The notes under the pieces are model-generated. The model made no database searches, was not told the origin of the DNA, and saw only the letters and a list, made by a program, of their open reading frames with translations. DNA of 64,000 bases from positions 124,001 to 188,000 of the forward strand of contig JAJEKV010000266.1 in NCBI GenBank assembly GCA_021234155.1, in the 5' to 3' direction. The stretch is from Isoetes taiwanensis. Taxonomy: Eukaryota > Streptophyta > Lycopodiopsida > Isoetales > Isoetaceae. Made by a program: the position numbers and the translations under genes. Below, one piece after another: positions 26,717 to 38,800 of this stretch. Every line of letters begins with the position of its first letter. The first letter of the stretch is position 1.

Positions 26717-26890
26717 CTTCATGGCAAGGATGTTGATCCATCGAATGTAGCAACAGAGGTCACCAAATCTATGGTGCCATCTATTGAACTTCCAATCATA
26801 TCATGGGGTGCAGATAACATTGGTGAAGCAGTAGGTGCATTTCTTCAGTTGCCAAAGAAGGATGTAAGACTGGTTGAGGCTTGTATGCTA
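26717..26890 (+). CDS. Exon-like fragment of an unidentified protein
   Basis: Starting near the GGCAAGGATGTTGATCCATCG stretch, one frame stays open and protein-like: GKDVDPSNVATEVTKS, then ELPIISWGADNIGEAVGAF, then LPKKDVRLVEACM. Regular hydrophobic spacing and lack of low complexity argue for a real, possibly relic, exon. I do not recognise the family. No start codon or matching neighbouring exon was found, so it may be a fragment captured or left behind by rearrangement. Confidence 0.35.
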
Positions 26891-27285
26891 CAAACATATG
26901 TATGATACATGTGTACTACTCACGTGTATCATACACCTGCAGAAGGTCTACAAATCTATTCATGTATCTTAAAAATATATGTATTATATACATGGGTGTC
27001 ATACCTGTGTACCTAACACATGCAGAAGGTGTATGATACCCAGTAAATATGTTTTCTAAATATTTCATGGTGTACACAACATATGTATAATACAGGAGTA
27101 CTGTACATATGTATACAACCCCTACATAAGGTCTACAAAACAAAACATTCCAATTTTCTAAAATTTTTCCCATATAATGAAATTGTGCTTTTATATAGTA
27201 TAATTAGATAAATAGAATAGAATATAATAGTACACAAGAGTGTGTCAACTCGTTTATTCCAATTTGGTAGCACTTATTAAGATTA
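26890..27285. repeat. Degenerate tandem repeats downstream of the TPR-CHAT gene
   Basis: Near-repeats built on ATACA..TGCAGAAGGTCTACAAA / TGCAGAAGGTGTATGATACC / CATAAGGTCTACAAAAC recur about every 80-110 bp, mixed with CATATGTAT palindromes. The stretch lies just beyond the TPR-CHAT stop codon (27286). Confidence 0.5.
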
Positions 27286-27708
27286 TTATGCAAGAACCAC
27301 AGAAGGATCGCCAGAGACGAAGAATGGTGCCCAGTATTGGACCTTATATACTGGGCACTCATTGTTTATCATGAATAAGATAGCCTTCTGCAAAGCCTCG
27401 CCCACATCATGATGGCCTAAAAGATTCTCGTAAAACTGTTCCATAAGCTTCTCGCTGACCACGTCATCAACTGTCCACAGTGATGCTACGCAGGCAGGGA
27501 CACCGGCAATGTGGAAGGCACGTGGCAATCCAAGCACCCGACTCGCAACAGCTCATTACCACTGCGTTTGCATTTGCAGCCATTTGAGGGGCAATGGCAG
27601 CAGCGGGTAGCCTTGTGGACTGTAATAACGATTGTTTGTTGTCGTTGTCCAAGAGCGGAACTTTTGTGCCTTCCGCCGAAACACCGTCTTCGTTAGCCAG
27701 GACTATTG
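27286..27708 (-). pseudogene. TPR-CHAT gene, 3' part: second half of the CHAT domain
   Basis: This is the C-terminal piece of the gene that starts at 48622; CHAT domains are caspase/separase-fold cysteine proteases. After the TATTG junction the frame reads VLANEDGVSAEG, a linker, then NANAVVMSCCESG, where the second Cys sits at the expected catalytic position (families usually show SAC-E-[ST]-G). A one-frame jump at about 27537-27545 then leads into LGLPRAFHIAGVPACVAS, LWTVDD and YENLLGHHDVGEALQKAI, ending WAPFFVSGDPSVVLA and TAA. The GRGx(n)G loop normally between CESG and LGL is missing, so a few codons plus one base are lost here. Whether this is mutation or consensus error cannot be told from the sequence. 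Confidence 0.85.
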
Positions 27709-27921
27709 TGTTAGCAGTTAGCGGCAGCGGAGCGGCAGCGCTATCTGCCTGTCAGCGCATCTCTGCTGACGTGTCCAAGAGACACAATAAGTAACGGGTC
27801 GTTTCATGCATTTGTCCAATGCATATATTTGAGTCTATATTGTACTCTTTTTGTTACACCATTCAATACAAAACCCAACTACATATTTCCACCATATCCT
27901 GTTGTGCACTCTGTATTCACA
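27709..27921 (+). repeat. Copia-1 5' LTR
   Basis: 213 bp, beginning TGTTAGCAG and ending TTCACA, followed at once by TGGTATCAGA. It matches 41675-41884 closely except in a scrambled patch near CTGTCAGCGCATCTCTGCTG. The 5 bp before it, TATTG (27704-27708), are the target duplication. Confidence 0.9.
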
Positions 27922-27933
27922 TGGTATCAGACG
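27922..27933 (+). other. Copia-1 primer-binding site
   Basis: TGGTATCAGA directly follows the LTR and matches the usual initiator-Met tRNA complement of plant copia elements, with a changed 3' end (ACGTC rather than GC). Confidence 0.8.
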
Positions 27934-28169
27934 TCGGGTATGGCGCGTAAGAGCAAGGCCCAATGCCGTGAAGAGATCAAGTGCAAGCTTGCTATACTTC
28001 GAGTGAACGAGCGCATTCAAAAGCGGCGCCGTTCTTATATTCGGCGACCCAAATTTCCTTGTTGTTGTTGCCAACGGAGAAGATCAAGCGTTTTTGAGCG
28101 CCTCTTCTTTTCTTGAAGCCAGGTATTTGCCTTTATTTGGCATTTATTTTATTCTTAAGAAACTATAAG

Positions 28170-29281
28170 ATGGCTGGGTCCTCATCTCAAGGGTTGGAGA
28201 AATTCCTTGAAAAGTTTCTAGAAAAATTTACTGGCCATAATTTTCATACCTGGTCTACAAAATTACAATTGATGCTAATGAGAGAAGCCACCTGGGGAGT
28301 AGTGGATGGGACAGACCCCAAACCCGTTGAGGCTGCCAAAATTTCTGAGTGGGAGCAAAGGGATCGTAAGGCCCTCACCACCATTGGTTTAGCCCTTGGA
28401 GAGGAGTATGTGCATTTGATAGACCTTACAAAATCTGCACATCATAATTGGAGCACTTTATTAACCGCGTTTGGAGGCTCCGGTAAGGCATGTGAGTTGT
28501 CCCTTAAGCAACAATTATTTGACCTAAAGATGGAGTCTAGTGAAGCCATTGCTGAATATTTAAGCCGCATGCGCTCCCTTATTGTGCAATTGGCTGGGTC
28601 AACGCCATTGTTTCTATGGAGGACCAGATGGCGGTATTACTTAAAGGCCTTGCACCTGATTATAAACATGTTGTCACCACGTTGACGAACATTCCCAATC
28701 AAACTATGGATACCCTTGTTGCTGCCCTAATGGAAGAAGAGAGAAAGATAAAGATCTCTGATGGAGGTAATTCTAAAAATGCTGCATTCTTTATGCGCAA
28801 AAGAAGACCTGTTTTTGGCCAGAAACCAATTCGTACTTATGCTGCCCGTGGGAGTCAAGGGCAAGATGGTGGTACGCCTTATAATTCTAGACGCCCCTCT
28901 CAAAATGGAAGAGTGGAGTGTTTTCGTTGTGGGAAACTTGGGCATCGTTCCAGAGATTGTCGCGTGAAACTGCCGAATAATCCTGGTAAACCATCTTCTT
29001 CTTCTGATTCGAAAAATGAGACTCGAACTGGTAATAAACTCTTTATGGCATCTACTTTTGAGAACCATCCTCAAAATCGGGTTATCTGGCTGGACTCTGG
29101 TGCTTCTATGCACATGACGCCATTAAGGGAGATTTTTCATACTTATGAACCTCTTAATAACCAGCAACAAGTTTATGTGGGAGATAGTCGATCTTATCAA
29201 GTATGTGGGAAAGGAACTATCTTAGTTCACCTTGGTGAGACCCCAAAGAGATTCAAAATGTTTTCTATGTTCCCGGCTTAA
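28170..29281 (+). pseudogene. Copia-1 Gag and protease
   Basis: The frame starts at ATG 28170 (MAGSSSQGLEKF) and shows a typical copia Gag: a W-containing N-terminal domain (HTWSTKLQLML), then the helical UBN2-like part. It changes frame at about 28595-28605, next to GGCTGGGTCAACG, and resumes as MEDQMAVLLKGLAPDYKHV. A zinc knuckle, CFRCGKLGHRSRDC, lies near 28918-28960, and the aspartic protease box DSGASMHM near 29095. The frame stops at 29281, soon after the protease. Gag packages the RNA; the protease matures the polyprotein. The single frameshift next to a CTG may be a consensus error. Confidence 0.88.
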
Positions 29282-29346
29282 CCCAGATACTTCTCTCTGT
29301 GGGTAAGATTGTCTGAGGGTTTTCATGTCACCTTTCACTCCAACAA

Positions 29347-30765
29347 GTGCTATATTACTTATCTTTGGGAGCCCTAGCAGCCACAGGCACTAGAGTGGAA
29401 GGCTTATATCAATTGGATGCCACACTTACGGAACCTCCTCAAGCCCTTGTCGTTAAGCCCAAACCATCAAATCTCAAGTTGTGGCATAATCGCTTGGGGC
29501 ACGTTCATGAGCAAGCTCTTCAAACTTTATCCCGGTCCAATATGGTCACTGGTTTAGATCCTATTGAAGGCAATGATGATATAGATTTTTGCGAAGCTTG
29601 CATTTTAGGGAAACATAAAAGAGCCCCCTTCCCTGTAGCAGCAAGTACTAGAGCCATGGGTCCGTTGGAGATTATTCATTCTGATCTATGTGGCCCAATG
29701 CGAACATTGACTCTTGGCAAGAAGAAATACATACTCACATTTATTGATGACTTCTCAAGATTTGTCACTGTGCGATTACTTGCTAGGAAGTCTGAAGTCT
29801 TTGACATGTTTCGATTATTCAAGGCCGAAGTTGAAACCCAAATTGGACGAAGAATTCGAGTGTTGCGAAGTGATGGGGGCGGGGAATATTTTTCAAGCCG
29901 TTTTGACCATTATTGTGCTGAGCATGGCATCATTCATCAATCCACTACCCCCTATACACCTCAACAAAATGGGGTTGCTGAACGGATGAACCGCACTTTA
30001 GTTGAAAGTGCTCGATGCATGCTCAAACTAGCTGGGATGCCTGATAAATTTTGGGGAGAAGCCATCATGACTGCCGCATATCTTAGAAACCGTTTACCTA
30101 CTGCGGCTCTTCAAAAATCAACTCCATGCCAGTTGTGGGAGAATCGAGTGCCCTATCTTGGCCACTTGCGCACATTCGGGTGCCTTGCCTATGCTCATAT
30201 TCCTGATGAACTCAGACACAAGTTGGAGGACAAGAGTCAAAAATGTGTCTTTGTGGGGTATTCTCTTGAAGCCAAAGCATATCGACTATATAACCTCACA
30301 ACCAGGCGCTTGCAAATTGGGCGAATTGGAGATGTTATCTTTAATGAGAATATATTTTATGGAGATCTTACCAAGCCTATGATCGAGGTTCTAGTGCATA
30401 GACGCCTTAACCTGGAGACATTGGTTGATTGTTTTATGGAAGATTCTGGGGGATCCCAAGAAGACGATGCTTCTACCAGTGCAACCATTCCACATCCCTC
30501 TGATGATGTTATTGATTCTGATGTCGCACTTAACCCTTTTGAAGCCTTAGGAGATATTGCGGATCCACCTCCTCTTGACCCAGACCGGTCGGGCCCTTCA
30601 TCTCGACAAGGGCGACATATTGGTAGATCACACAAGACAAAGGAACGTCATATTGCTGGTACTCCTACAATAGTGGATCCTCATAAACCAAATCGCGGCT
30701 CAACTAGATCTGGCAGAATCAGTTATCTTTCCTCTAAGAACAAGGTGACGGATCAATCGCACTAA
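29347..30765 (+). pseudogene. Copia-1 integrase, interrupted at its end
   Basis: The integrase zinc domain is visible as WHNRLGHVH...CEACILGKHK. The catalytic core has the D,D,E pattern: HSDLCGPM, then VLRSDGGGEY, then QNGVAERMNR. The GKQ-like C-terminal part follows, ending in an acidic Ser/Asp-rich linker. The native frame runs into the DNA transposon at 30738; the last residues and the stop at 30765 come from the transposon end. Joining across the 4-bp duplication continues the frame into the reverse transcriptase at 39974. A frame break separates this piece from the protease at about 29281-29347. Confidence 0.92.
30735..30738. other. Target-site duplication of the DNA transposon (left)
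   Basis: TAAG, matching 39970-39973. Keeping one copy closes the copia reading frame. Confidence 0.85.
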
Positions 30766-30772
30766 TGACCTG
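30739..30772 (+). repeat. Left terminal inverted repeat of the DNA transposon
   Basis: 34 bp starting AACAAGGTGACGGATCAA, matching the complement of 39936-39969 at 33 of 34 positions (T/A at position 19). Just inside, CGCACTA and TAGTGCG form a further small stem (30758-30780). Confidence 0.9.
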
Positions 30773-30774
30773 TA

Positions 30775-31450
30775 GTGCGATTGCGTCCAAAAAAGATTCC
30801 TTTTTCAAAAAACCCCAAAATTTGGTACTTTTGGCATATCTTAAGAAAACATTTAGATAAACGGTCCTTTGACCTTAAAAAAAGTGCATTTTTTAGAACA
30901 AACAAACAAAGTACAACATTTATAATTAAAAGGAGGTTGTTTTTGGTAGTATTTTAAACGCTTTTTCACTTGACACAGGCGCATCGTATCACACAAACAC
31001 AATACTAAGAACAGTTAGAAGCATCAAAGAAACGCAAAAAAAAAATGATACAAGGCCAAAATATGATGTAAAATAGATAAGAATGTCTATATACAAGATA
31101 GACATGCACCCCGCTTAAACAAGCCACATTTTAAAAAAAAGTCATCATTTAAGTGCAAATAATGATACAAGGGCGTTTTCATCCAAAGTGTAGTTTAAAG
31201 AAGAAAGGCATGTCTATGCGCGCATAGACATGCTCCCCTTTTTTAACAGACGATTTCTTTTTGAAAGTCAATATTTAACAATAAATGTTATTTTTTTCAG
31301 TTTATAATCAGACACACAATTTTAAATGTCATGGGGACCTCCTTATCTTTAAGGGGTCATCATCGGAAACATTGTGTTCTTTCACCGTTGTTCGGATCCG
31401 TTTCTTCCTCCTCTTCCTCTTCCTCTTAGGTTTTTCCACCTCGGGTTCTT
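30775..31450. other. Left subterminal non-coding part of the transposon
   Basis: AT-rich, no gene. It holds one perfect palindrome GTCTATGCGCGCATAGAC (31212-31229) and a degenerate partner GTCTATATACAAGATAGAC (31085-31103). Both are followed by ATGC and a C-rich run (TGCACCCCGC / TGCTCCCC), so the flanks are repeated too. Confidence 0.6.
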
Positions 31451-31453
31451 TAT

Positions 31454-34400
31454 CTACCAGCGGCAACAACTCAACATACTCCGCTTGGTGATCGGTGTTG
31501 CTCGATGCGTGCATCGTGGCTCTGAATCGCTTATTCTCGCTTGATCGCCACCGCCCTTTACACCCACTTCTTGTTTCTCATCAGGCAAGTTCATTAAAGA
31601 ACATATCCTGGACTTAATGAAAGCAACACTATCAGAATCATACTCCACTGCAACACAGTTACGACCCTTCCTCAAAGCACATGAAATGGTCGTGTTGAGT
31701 TCAAAATGCATCCACAACCCGGTCTCCCGGTTGTGAAAACATTTCCGTAAGCCCGTTGATTAGGCTGGGCGGGGCTTCGGTACGGTTGACAACGCTGCAC
31801 TCGTGAACTGGGTCGGTCAACTTCAGGTAACCGCAGGGACGTGGAAGACATTTCGTAGTCCATTCCCCGTGTGTGTTGTAGTGTTGTAAGGTCCCCGTGC
31901 CTAGTGTGCCGTGGGTAACCCATGTGAATCTGTTCAAATACGTTTATAAGTCTAGCACCCCACCATGGCCACGGATGTTGGTCTTCACCCTCAGAAAAAA
32001 CAAATGAAAGAAGTCGAGACAATTAGGGACACCAAGTTTAAAAGAGATGCAGACTTACCATATCGCAGTGCTCGAATCCAAAGATTGTAGGTGTTCCGCC
32101 GGGCGTTGTTTTGAACCAAGCCGGCTTGGTTGGTGGAGTGAAAGACAACGATCCTCCACAAAGGTGCGTGGTTTAGCTTTACCACCGCTTGACTAAAGAG
32201 TCAAACTCAGCGTGACTTAAAAGGCGTCGTCACCTCTACTGTCAGCAACTTAAACCCGTAGGGTATGTCAAAGAATGATCAAGGAGTAGTCACCGTGTTT
32301 CAACACTCGTCTATCTTCACACAATCCCCCGGTAGACTTGGTAGAGACAGTGGTGGCCAAATTCATCATTATTCTCAAAAGCACTCGGTACAATCCTTTT
32401 CGGGCCTCTTTGTACCCTTTTCAACTTGGCTCTTTCATCTTTTGCTTGCTTCACCAAAGTCAAGAAACCTGGTGGTACGGGTCTTTTTTCTGCAAGATAA
32501 AAAGAAAGTGAGTAATCGCGAACTCCGCGTGCATGGGCAAAAAGATCAACTTTGTTGTGCACGCGACAACAAAGATTTAGTTTTGTCCATGCGGCGCGAT
32601 AGACAAAGCCGAGGTTTTGTCTATGCGCCGCATGGACAAAACTAAATCTTTGTTATGCGGCAGAGTAAAGATTTCGGCTTTGTCTATGCGCCGCGATAGA
32701 CAAATGGTAAGATGCAAGATAAAAAGCAAGCAAATACTTACCCGGTTAGTAAAATTTGAGGCAAATTGTTTTATTTTTCTCATCGGACGAGGAAATAGGG
32801 TACTGACTCCCCGAACTTTTCCCAAGTGTCGCGAATTTAAATGGAGCATTAGTTGTTGCCGACACGTAGCACAATCTTTTGGTCGCGATGAACTTGATGT
32901 CGACTGGGACAAAACCTACAAATTAAGTGACAGAGTACTCCTTTGTTTTAAACTTCGTCTTTGCATTTCTTCTAAGGTGAACCGCCTGGTCGACAACTTT
33001 TTGCGTAACCTCGCAAACTTTGTCCATGTTTTGAGGCCCCGCATTTCCTCCAAGGCATCACACTCATATCCTTTTGTTTGGAGGGCTCTCCCCTTTTTCT
33101 TTTGTCTCGGGCTTCTTCCCCTTTGTCTTCAAGGTACCGGCCCCGCATACATATCAAAAATTTTTTCCCCGCAGATCCCAAATGCGGGTGCGACATTAAA
33201 AAGATTGAGTGTCTATGCGCCGCATGGAGTAAGGTGAGATTCAAACACAACAACTAGGGAAACTTACCGGCCGTGCTGAAGGCTAGCTGAAACAGATTGT
33301 CAGTATTTAATCAATGAAGTCCCGCATCTTTTGATCGTAAGTCAAACAAAGACTCAATTGCACATTGCTCCTTTAAAGCGAGATAAGCCGCCCCGATCAT
33401 CCTTTATGTCTTTCTTTCCGGGGTTCTCGCCCTATAATTATCATATTCTCTCGTGCATAAATTTAATTTTATCGACAAGCTCATGCTCAACCTCAGTAGT
33501 CGTTGTTCACGTTGTGGCTCATAGCAAGCGCTTTTGCTTCAGCGTCGTTACACCAACGTGAGACTAGGCGAGAGAGATGAGAAGATTGCTTGCTTGAGTT
33601 CTTTCCACTCGCCTTTTTGCCTTAAATGTGTGTGTTCCACCAATCACAATGTACATGTAATTGTCAGCCTCTTCTTTCTTAAATTCTTCCAAGGTTTTCA
33701 CGATTGCCTTAGGGTCCATTAATCACTACGTGTGGGGACACAGCTTGCATTCGCCTGGCCCCGATTCTCTCTTTTAAGGCCGCCGGTGGTTGGGATAAAT
33801 CTTTCTTACCCTGAGCGGCCTGTTACCCTGAGGATCCTTTGGGCACAACTTCACTCTATCAATCTGTAAATGCATAATGCCAGGCACCCGGCACCTCTTC
33901 TCAATGTCCTCCAGCATTTTGGAGGCCTCGTCCTTGCCCTTTGAGGCTATCTTCGTGCCGGGTCCTTGGGGCAAGTTACACTTCGAAGACTCCCCCTTTT
34001 CTGACTTCTTCGCCTTCCCCTTGACTTTGAATTCAGCCCTGTTCGGGTCAAGGCTTGCCTTCCGCCAGTCATTTTTTTTTTTTTTTCTTCTTTTTGGCAA
34101 ATCCAGTTCTTCCTCCTCCGAACTCTCTCCGTCATTTCCACCTCTTTATCCATTGTTCATCTCTCTGGCTCTACCCCTTGCTCTACATCTGGATCTACCT
34201 CTGGCTCTACCTCTGGCTCTTTCATTTCTGCTTCACCCACCGCGAATGGGTTCAAGAGTGGATCCTTGCACTTAAGCATCAGGTTCAGTGTTTCCACAAG
34301 ATCCTGCAAAAAAAAGTTAGAAAAACCCTATGCGCGCATAGACAAACTAAAGTACTTACCTTTTGTTGCTTGAAACAAGCCTGTATGAATTCTTGGGCGT

Positions 34401-34768
34401 TCTCATTCGCGGACATACTCAGTCTAAAAAACATCGGGTCAACTAAGTACGTGGTGTCTTCTCCCTTTACGGTGGTGGTGATCGTTATTGTAGCCATGCC
34501 GAAAAGTTGTATTTCGGTGATTCTGCCACACTTCTTAAAATCTGATCCGGTCAACTTCGACTTTGGCAAGGAAGATTTCGTGGCAATGTACAGATACACA
34601 TAGTGCCGTGTCTGGGGATATTCACCACCTCGAATGATTAACCATTGACAGTTCCTACAGAAGAGAGAACCGTCATCATTCTGGGTCCATGTTTGCAGTG
34701 GTAAAGGTAGGGGAGCTTCGTGGAGCTTGCACATCCACGAGAAGGTTTTTCGCCTTTGGGTTTCTTCC
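31454..34768 (-). pseudogene. DNA N4/N6-methylase-like gene carried by the transposon
   Basis: Read on the minus strand. A first clear exon (34768-34346; acceptor ACGTAG, donor AAAG|GTAAGT) has FCRNCQWLIIRGGEYPQT and MFFRLSMSANENAQEF. A Lys-rich basic stretch (34100-33774) and a KRVQRGPKRIVPSAFENN stretch (about 32440) follow. An exon near 32188-32059 (LWRIVVFHSTNQAG; donor GTAAGT) and another from about 31996 (acceptor TTTTCTGAG) carry PWPWWGARLINVFEQIHMG, then SLINGLTEMFSQ, PGDRVVDAF and, one frame later, ALRKGRNCVAVEYDSDSV. That last block resembles the SAM-binding motif of beta-class N4/N6 DNA methylases (PGDxVxDPFxGxGT...GRxxxGxExD). The glycines are not evident and no DPPY box was found, so activity is doubtful. 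Exon limits are approximate. Confidence 0.5.
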
Positions 34769-34857
34769 TACGTAAATATAAAGCACAACAGGGGTAAAAA
34801 ATAAAGAATGCTACAAAACAAACCGACTAAGTAAAGAGTGAAAACAAAAACATAATA

Positions 34858-35165
34858 AACCTATGCGGCGCAGATAGACACACTAGGTTGTTGTCTAATG
34901 ACAAGTAGACAAAATACCTATTGTGTCTATGCGCGCATAGACATAAATGGTTTTTGTCTATGCATCTGCAGAAAAACCTTGGATATCTATGCGAGCATAG
35001 ACACCTTAAGTTTTTGTCTGCGTGCAAGGACAAAAATTAATTGTGTCTATGGCGCATAGACCTAATGGCTTCTACTCCAAGCGTGCAAGGACAAAAAGAA
35101 TTGTGTCTATGCGCCAAGAAAACCATTATTGTGTCTATGCGCCAAGATAGACACAACACTAGCAA
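34858..35165. repeat. Cluster of the transposon's palindromic motif between the two genes
   Basis: About seven copies of GTCTATGCGCGCATAGAC or close variants lie in 300 bp (around 34861, 34924, 34968, 34985, 35045, 35105, 35132), separated by near-regular spacers containing TTTTTGTC..GACAAAAA. The cluster sits in the intergenic region between the divergent transposase and methylase-like genes, where promoters would be expected. Confidence 0.85.
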
Positions 35166-35572
35166 CTACCTACATATTTGCCCAAAATACAAAAATATAC
35201 TAACAAATATCTAAAAGTAGTGCAACTAACCTATTTTTCATTTTCCACACAAGCTAACAACATCTAAAAAAAATGCAACAAACTAATTCTAAAAAATCAC
35301 CATAACTACACTAGAGGCGTGAAAACCGCACCTTGAACCGCCATTTCAGCGAAAGTGCTATCTGAGTTGTATGGAGATGTTCGCAAACTTGGGAGAAGAG
35401 AACTCAAGGCGGAGCGAAAGGCGGGTGGTGGCCTAGAAGCAAGGTATCTATGTGAGAAATGACTGCCTTGGTCGGCCTATTTATACTCAGATTCAGTAGT
35501 TGCAGTTTTCGTATGGAAAGATACATGGACCGTTTATTTTTTTCCCATGGGGTTGCTTATAGTACTATTGCC

Positions 35573-35800
35573 GTCTATGCGCGCATAGGCAACTGAGTAG
35601 ACGTATGTTTATTTACTGAACCTGTGCATGCAAAGTGTTTGTTTAGGCCATCTATGCGCGCACAGGCAACTGAGTAGACTTATGTTTATTTACTGAACCT
35701 ATGCGTGCATAGTATTTGTTTGCTAATCCCACGCGTGCTTAGGATTTGTTAAGTGGAATGTATGGGATTTCTGTTGATTTGCCTATGCGCGCATAGGACT
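35573..35800. repeat. Palindromic motif copies upstream of the transposase start
   Basis: Further copies: CTATGCGCGCATAGG (35575), CTATGCGCGCACAGG (35652), CTATGCGTGCATAG (about 35699) and CCTATGCGCGCATAGG (35782). Two are embedded in a duplicated unit (GGCAACTGAGTAGACGTATG / GGCAACTGAGTAGACTTATG) about 77 bp apart. The last lies 85 bp before the transposase ATG. Confidence 0.85.
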
Positions 35801-35880
35801 TTTTTTTGTTAGCAACCGCGTCGAAGTTTTTATTACGTAGAAGTAAGTCTTACACAAGCTGCTTTTGTCTTGCAGCAAAC

Positions 35881-38800
35881 ATGTCAGACAGTGATCCATG
35901 TTCGCCTGGAAGTCCACCTGACATTTTTGTTTCGTTACCTGGTGGTAAGTTCTGCTCTCCCTCACCTCCAAAGTACATTACAAACTGTGGCAAGAATCCT
36001 CAGCAAGAAATGGAGGAGTCTCCGTCCCCTGTACATTTGATCCGCCCCTCTTCCACATTTGTCACTCCTTCACCCACTCACATAATACGTCGCTCGTGTA
36101 AATTTAGAACTCCTTCGCCTGTAACTTTCCACCAAGGCAAATATTCTCCATCTCCTTCATCGCAGGCACTGAAAATGGGAGGTCCTTCTCTTTTTGATAC
36201 ACCTTCTCCTTTTAAGGAGCTCGAACAAACACTGGAGGATATTTCGCGTTACGCTAGGCAGATTCCACAACGAAGTAAGGGACCTTCTCTGGCAGAGAGG
36301 GTTGAAGAGGAAGATATCTCCACGTTGAGAAGAAAATCAAGGACACTATTTCCACAGTCATTCTCCACTGCAGCTCAACCGGAATTAAGTGACGTCGAGG
36401 TTCAGACACCACCAATTGTCATAACAAGCAGAGTACCACAAGAGAGCCCTCCTTTGCAAGATCTAGCTTTTAAGAATCCCTACAAAGTGCAGCGCCAAGA
36501 GATTTAAAAGGGATCCTTTAAAAAAAGTTTTTAAATGCAGTTGTTACGGAACAAGCTCATGGGCTTGAAATACACGAGGCCTTTTTGGGAGGCTAACTCT
36601 TTGTCGAAAAAATGTTTGCGAGTCCTTCACATTTTTTCGCCATTAGGAACGCAAAGGCATAGCTTTTCACAATGACCAGGGGTGACCAGGAAGCTTACCT
36701 GGCTATTAACGTCAGGCCAGAAGACGGAGACAACTTTTCTTACTACTTGATGAGGAAAACTGTTTGTCAACTAGCTTTCAAAAGCATACATGCCTTAGGT
36801 AGCCCGTGAATGGCTAGAGTGCGTAAACGCTTGGATTTGAATCCGTATTGATGACTCATGTCACCCAAAAAAGCGATTGGCATGTAATTGTTTAGAAGTT
36901 TAAGGCTTGGCTTGTGGATTTCTTTTGACAAGAATTGCGAAAGGTTGCCAAACAAAGTCCAGTTTATCATCTAATGGATAGCTTTTGCAAGAAAGAGGTC
37001 TATTCCTTGTACAAAGATCTCTTCGGGCCGGGACGAAGTTCATTTCTTACTCCTACTTCCTTCGGTTGTGGAAGCAGGAATTTAACCTCGTTAGGATTCC
37101 GAAGAGACACAGGTTTTCCGTCTGCGCAACCTGTTCTCTTTTGAAGGAGAAGAGATCTCTGACTAAGGTTCCTGCAGAGAGAAGTAAGTACCTACGTTCA
37201 TGTTTACCTACACGTGCACAATCAATGTTTTCACTGATCATGCGCGCTTAGTCAAAAATCAATCTTGCCTATGCGCGCATAGGGAAGAGTGTTTTTTGTC
37301 TATGCGTGCATGGGCAAAGAAACAAGGTTTGCACCAGTTGGTCTTCATGTCCACTCGAGCAAAGTGTCGTGTCTATGCGCGCATAAGCATAGGACACAGT
37401 TTTGGCAGTCTGTTTAAGTAAAACTGACAAAGCTTCTCATTTTGTTGCAGATCAAATTTCGCAGCAGCTCCAAGAGCACAGAGAGGCTCAGGCTTTAGAG
37501 AGAAGGAAACTTGCGAAGCATCGAAAAAAATCACTGGAGAAGCCATTACAAAGATATGTCCATTTGTGATTGATGGCATGGATCAGAAAAAGACAAACCT
37601 GCCTCACTTTGTGAATGTTCCTAAAGAGTTACCGGAAGCGGATTTTTTGAGGTTGCATTTAGTTGGTGCCCTGATTTTTAATGGTGTGGTGGACTGCAGA
37701 GTTTACTTGACTTACCCAAACATTCATGGTGATCCTAACCTTACTGTGACAATTCTTAACAAGATATTGCTGGCAAAAGAAAAGCTACCTCCGGTGCTTT
37801 ATGTACAGCTGGACAATACCACCAGAGAGAACAAAAACCAGGTATTCTTTGCTTACTGTGCTATGCTGGTAGAGCTTGGCATATTTAGGAAGGTTAAAGT
37901 GGGCTTTCTTCTAGTGGGTCACACACATGACCAGATCGACCAGATGTTCAGTCGCTTTTCGGTGAGACTCCGCAGAAAAAAAGCTTTCTGTCTTGACTCC
38001 TTGTTGGAAGTGATTGAACAATCTTACAATCCAGAACCGGTTATCGAGGTCTTAGCCGAGACTATCGATTTCCGTGAATTTGTTTTTCAAAAACAGTCTA
38101 CTTCAGGTCCTGCCATCCACCCGCTAAATAATTTGACATTTCAGCATCATGTCAAATTCAAAATTAGCAACGGGAAAGCTTGTCTTCAAGGTAAATACTT
38201 TGTAACCTCCAAGTCCTGGCTGCCTGAACCAGGGTTGGAGTACCTTAAGTTTATCCCAGACGTTACAGAAATGAAAAGAGCTTTGCAGCAGCCCCTAAAA
38301 AGTTCCATTGACTACACCAAAAAGAATCCAGCCAAGGATCCCTTTGTCTCATTTGTGGCCAACATGGGAAAAACATACGGTTGGGATTTAAGTACTTGAT
38401 GGCGTGAGACAAACGCTGGTGGGAAGACTGGTTTGAGGTCATGACAGATTTAACAAAGATCTTGAAGAGCACTGTCTTAGAGGTTCCCTTTAGATGGCCT
38501 TGTAGTCGGCCGTCACAACCTGTTCAAATTCCACAGGAAAGTGCAGTCGGGACTGCACTCCCCAGCCTGGTGAACAACAAAGATCCTGACCGTCAAATGT
38601 ATTTAGGGGCGAGAAAAGCAGTAAAAAAGAAAGTCGGTCAAACTCCAGAAAAGCTTGCAGACTTACAAAAGGACATGTTAATAGCAGTCCCTTCAACAGA
38701 TGACGATGAGGAGCGTCCTTTCTGGATTGCAAGGGTCAAAGATATTACCTACAAAGATAACCTTCCTTCAGTTGTAAAGGTTCACTGGTATGCCACTAAG

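Noticed and set aside
34858-35165. CRISPR-like array
   Set aside because: The repeats are imperfect palindromes with variable spacers inside a eukaryotic transposon, and there is no leader or cas gene.
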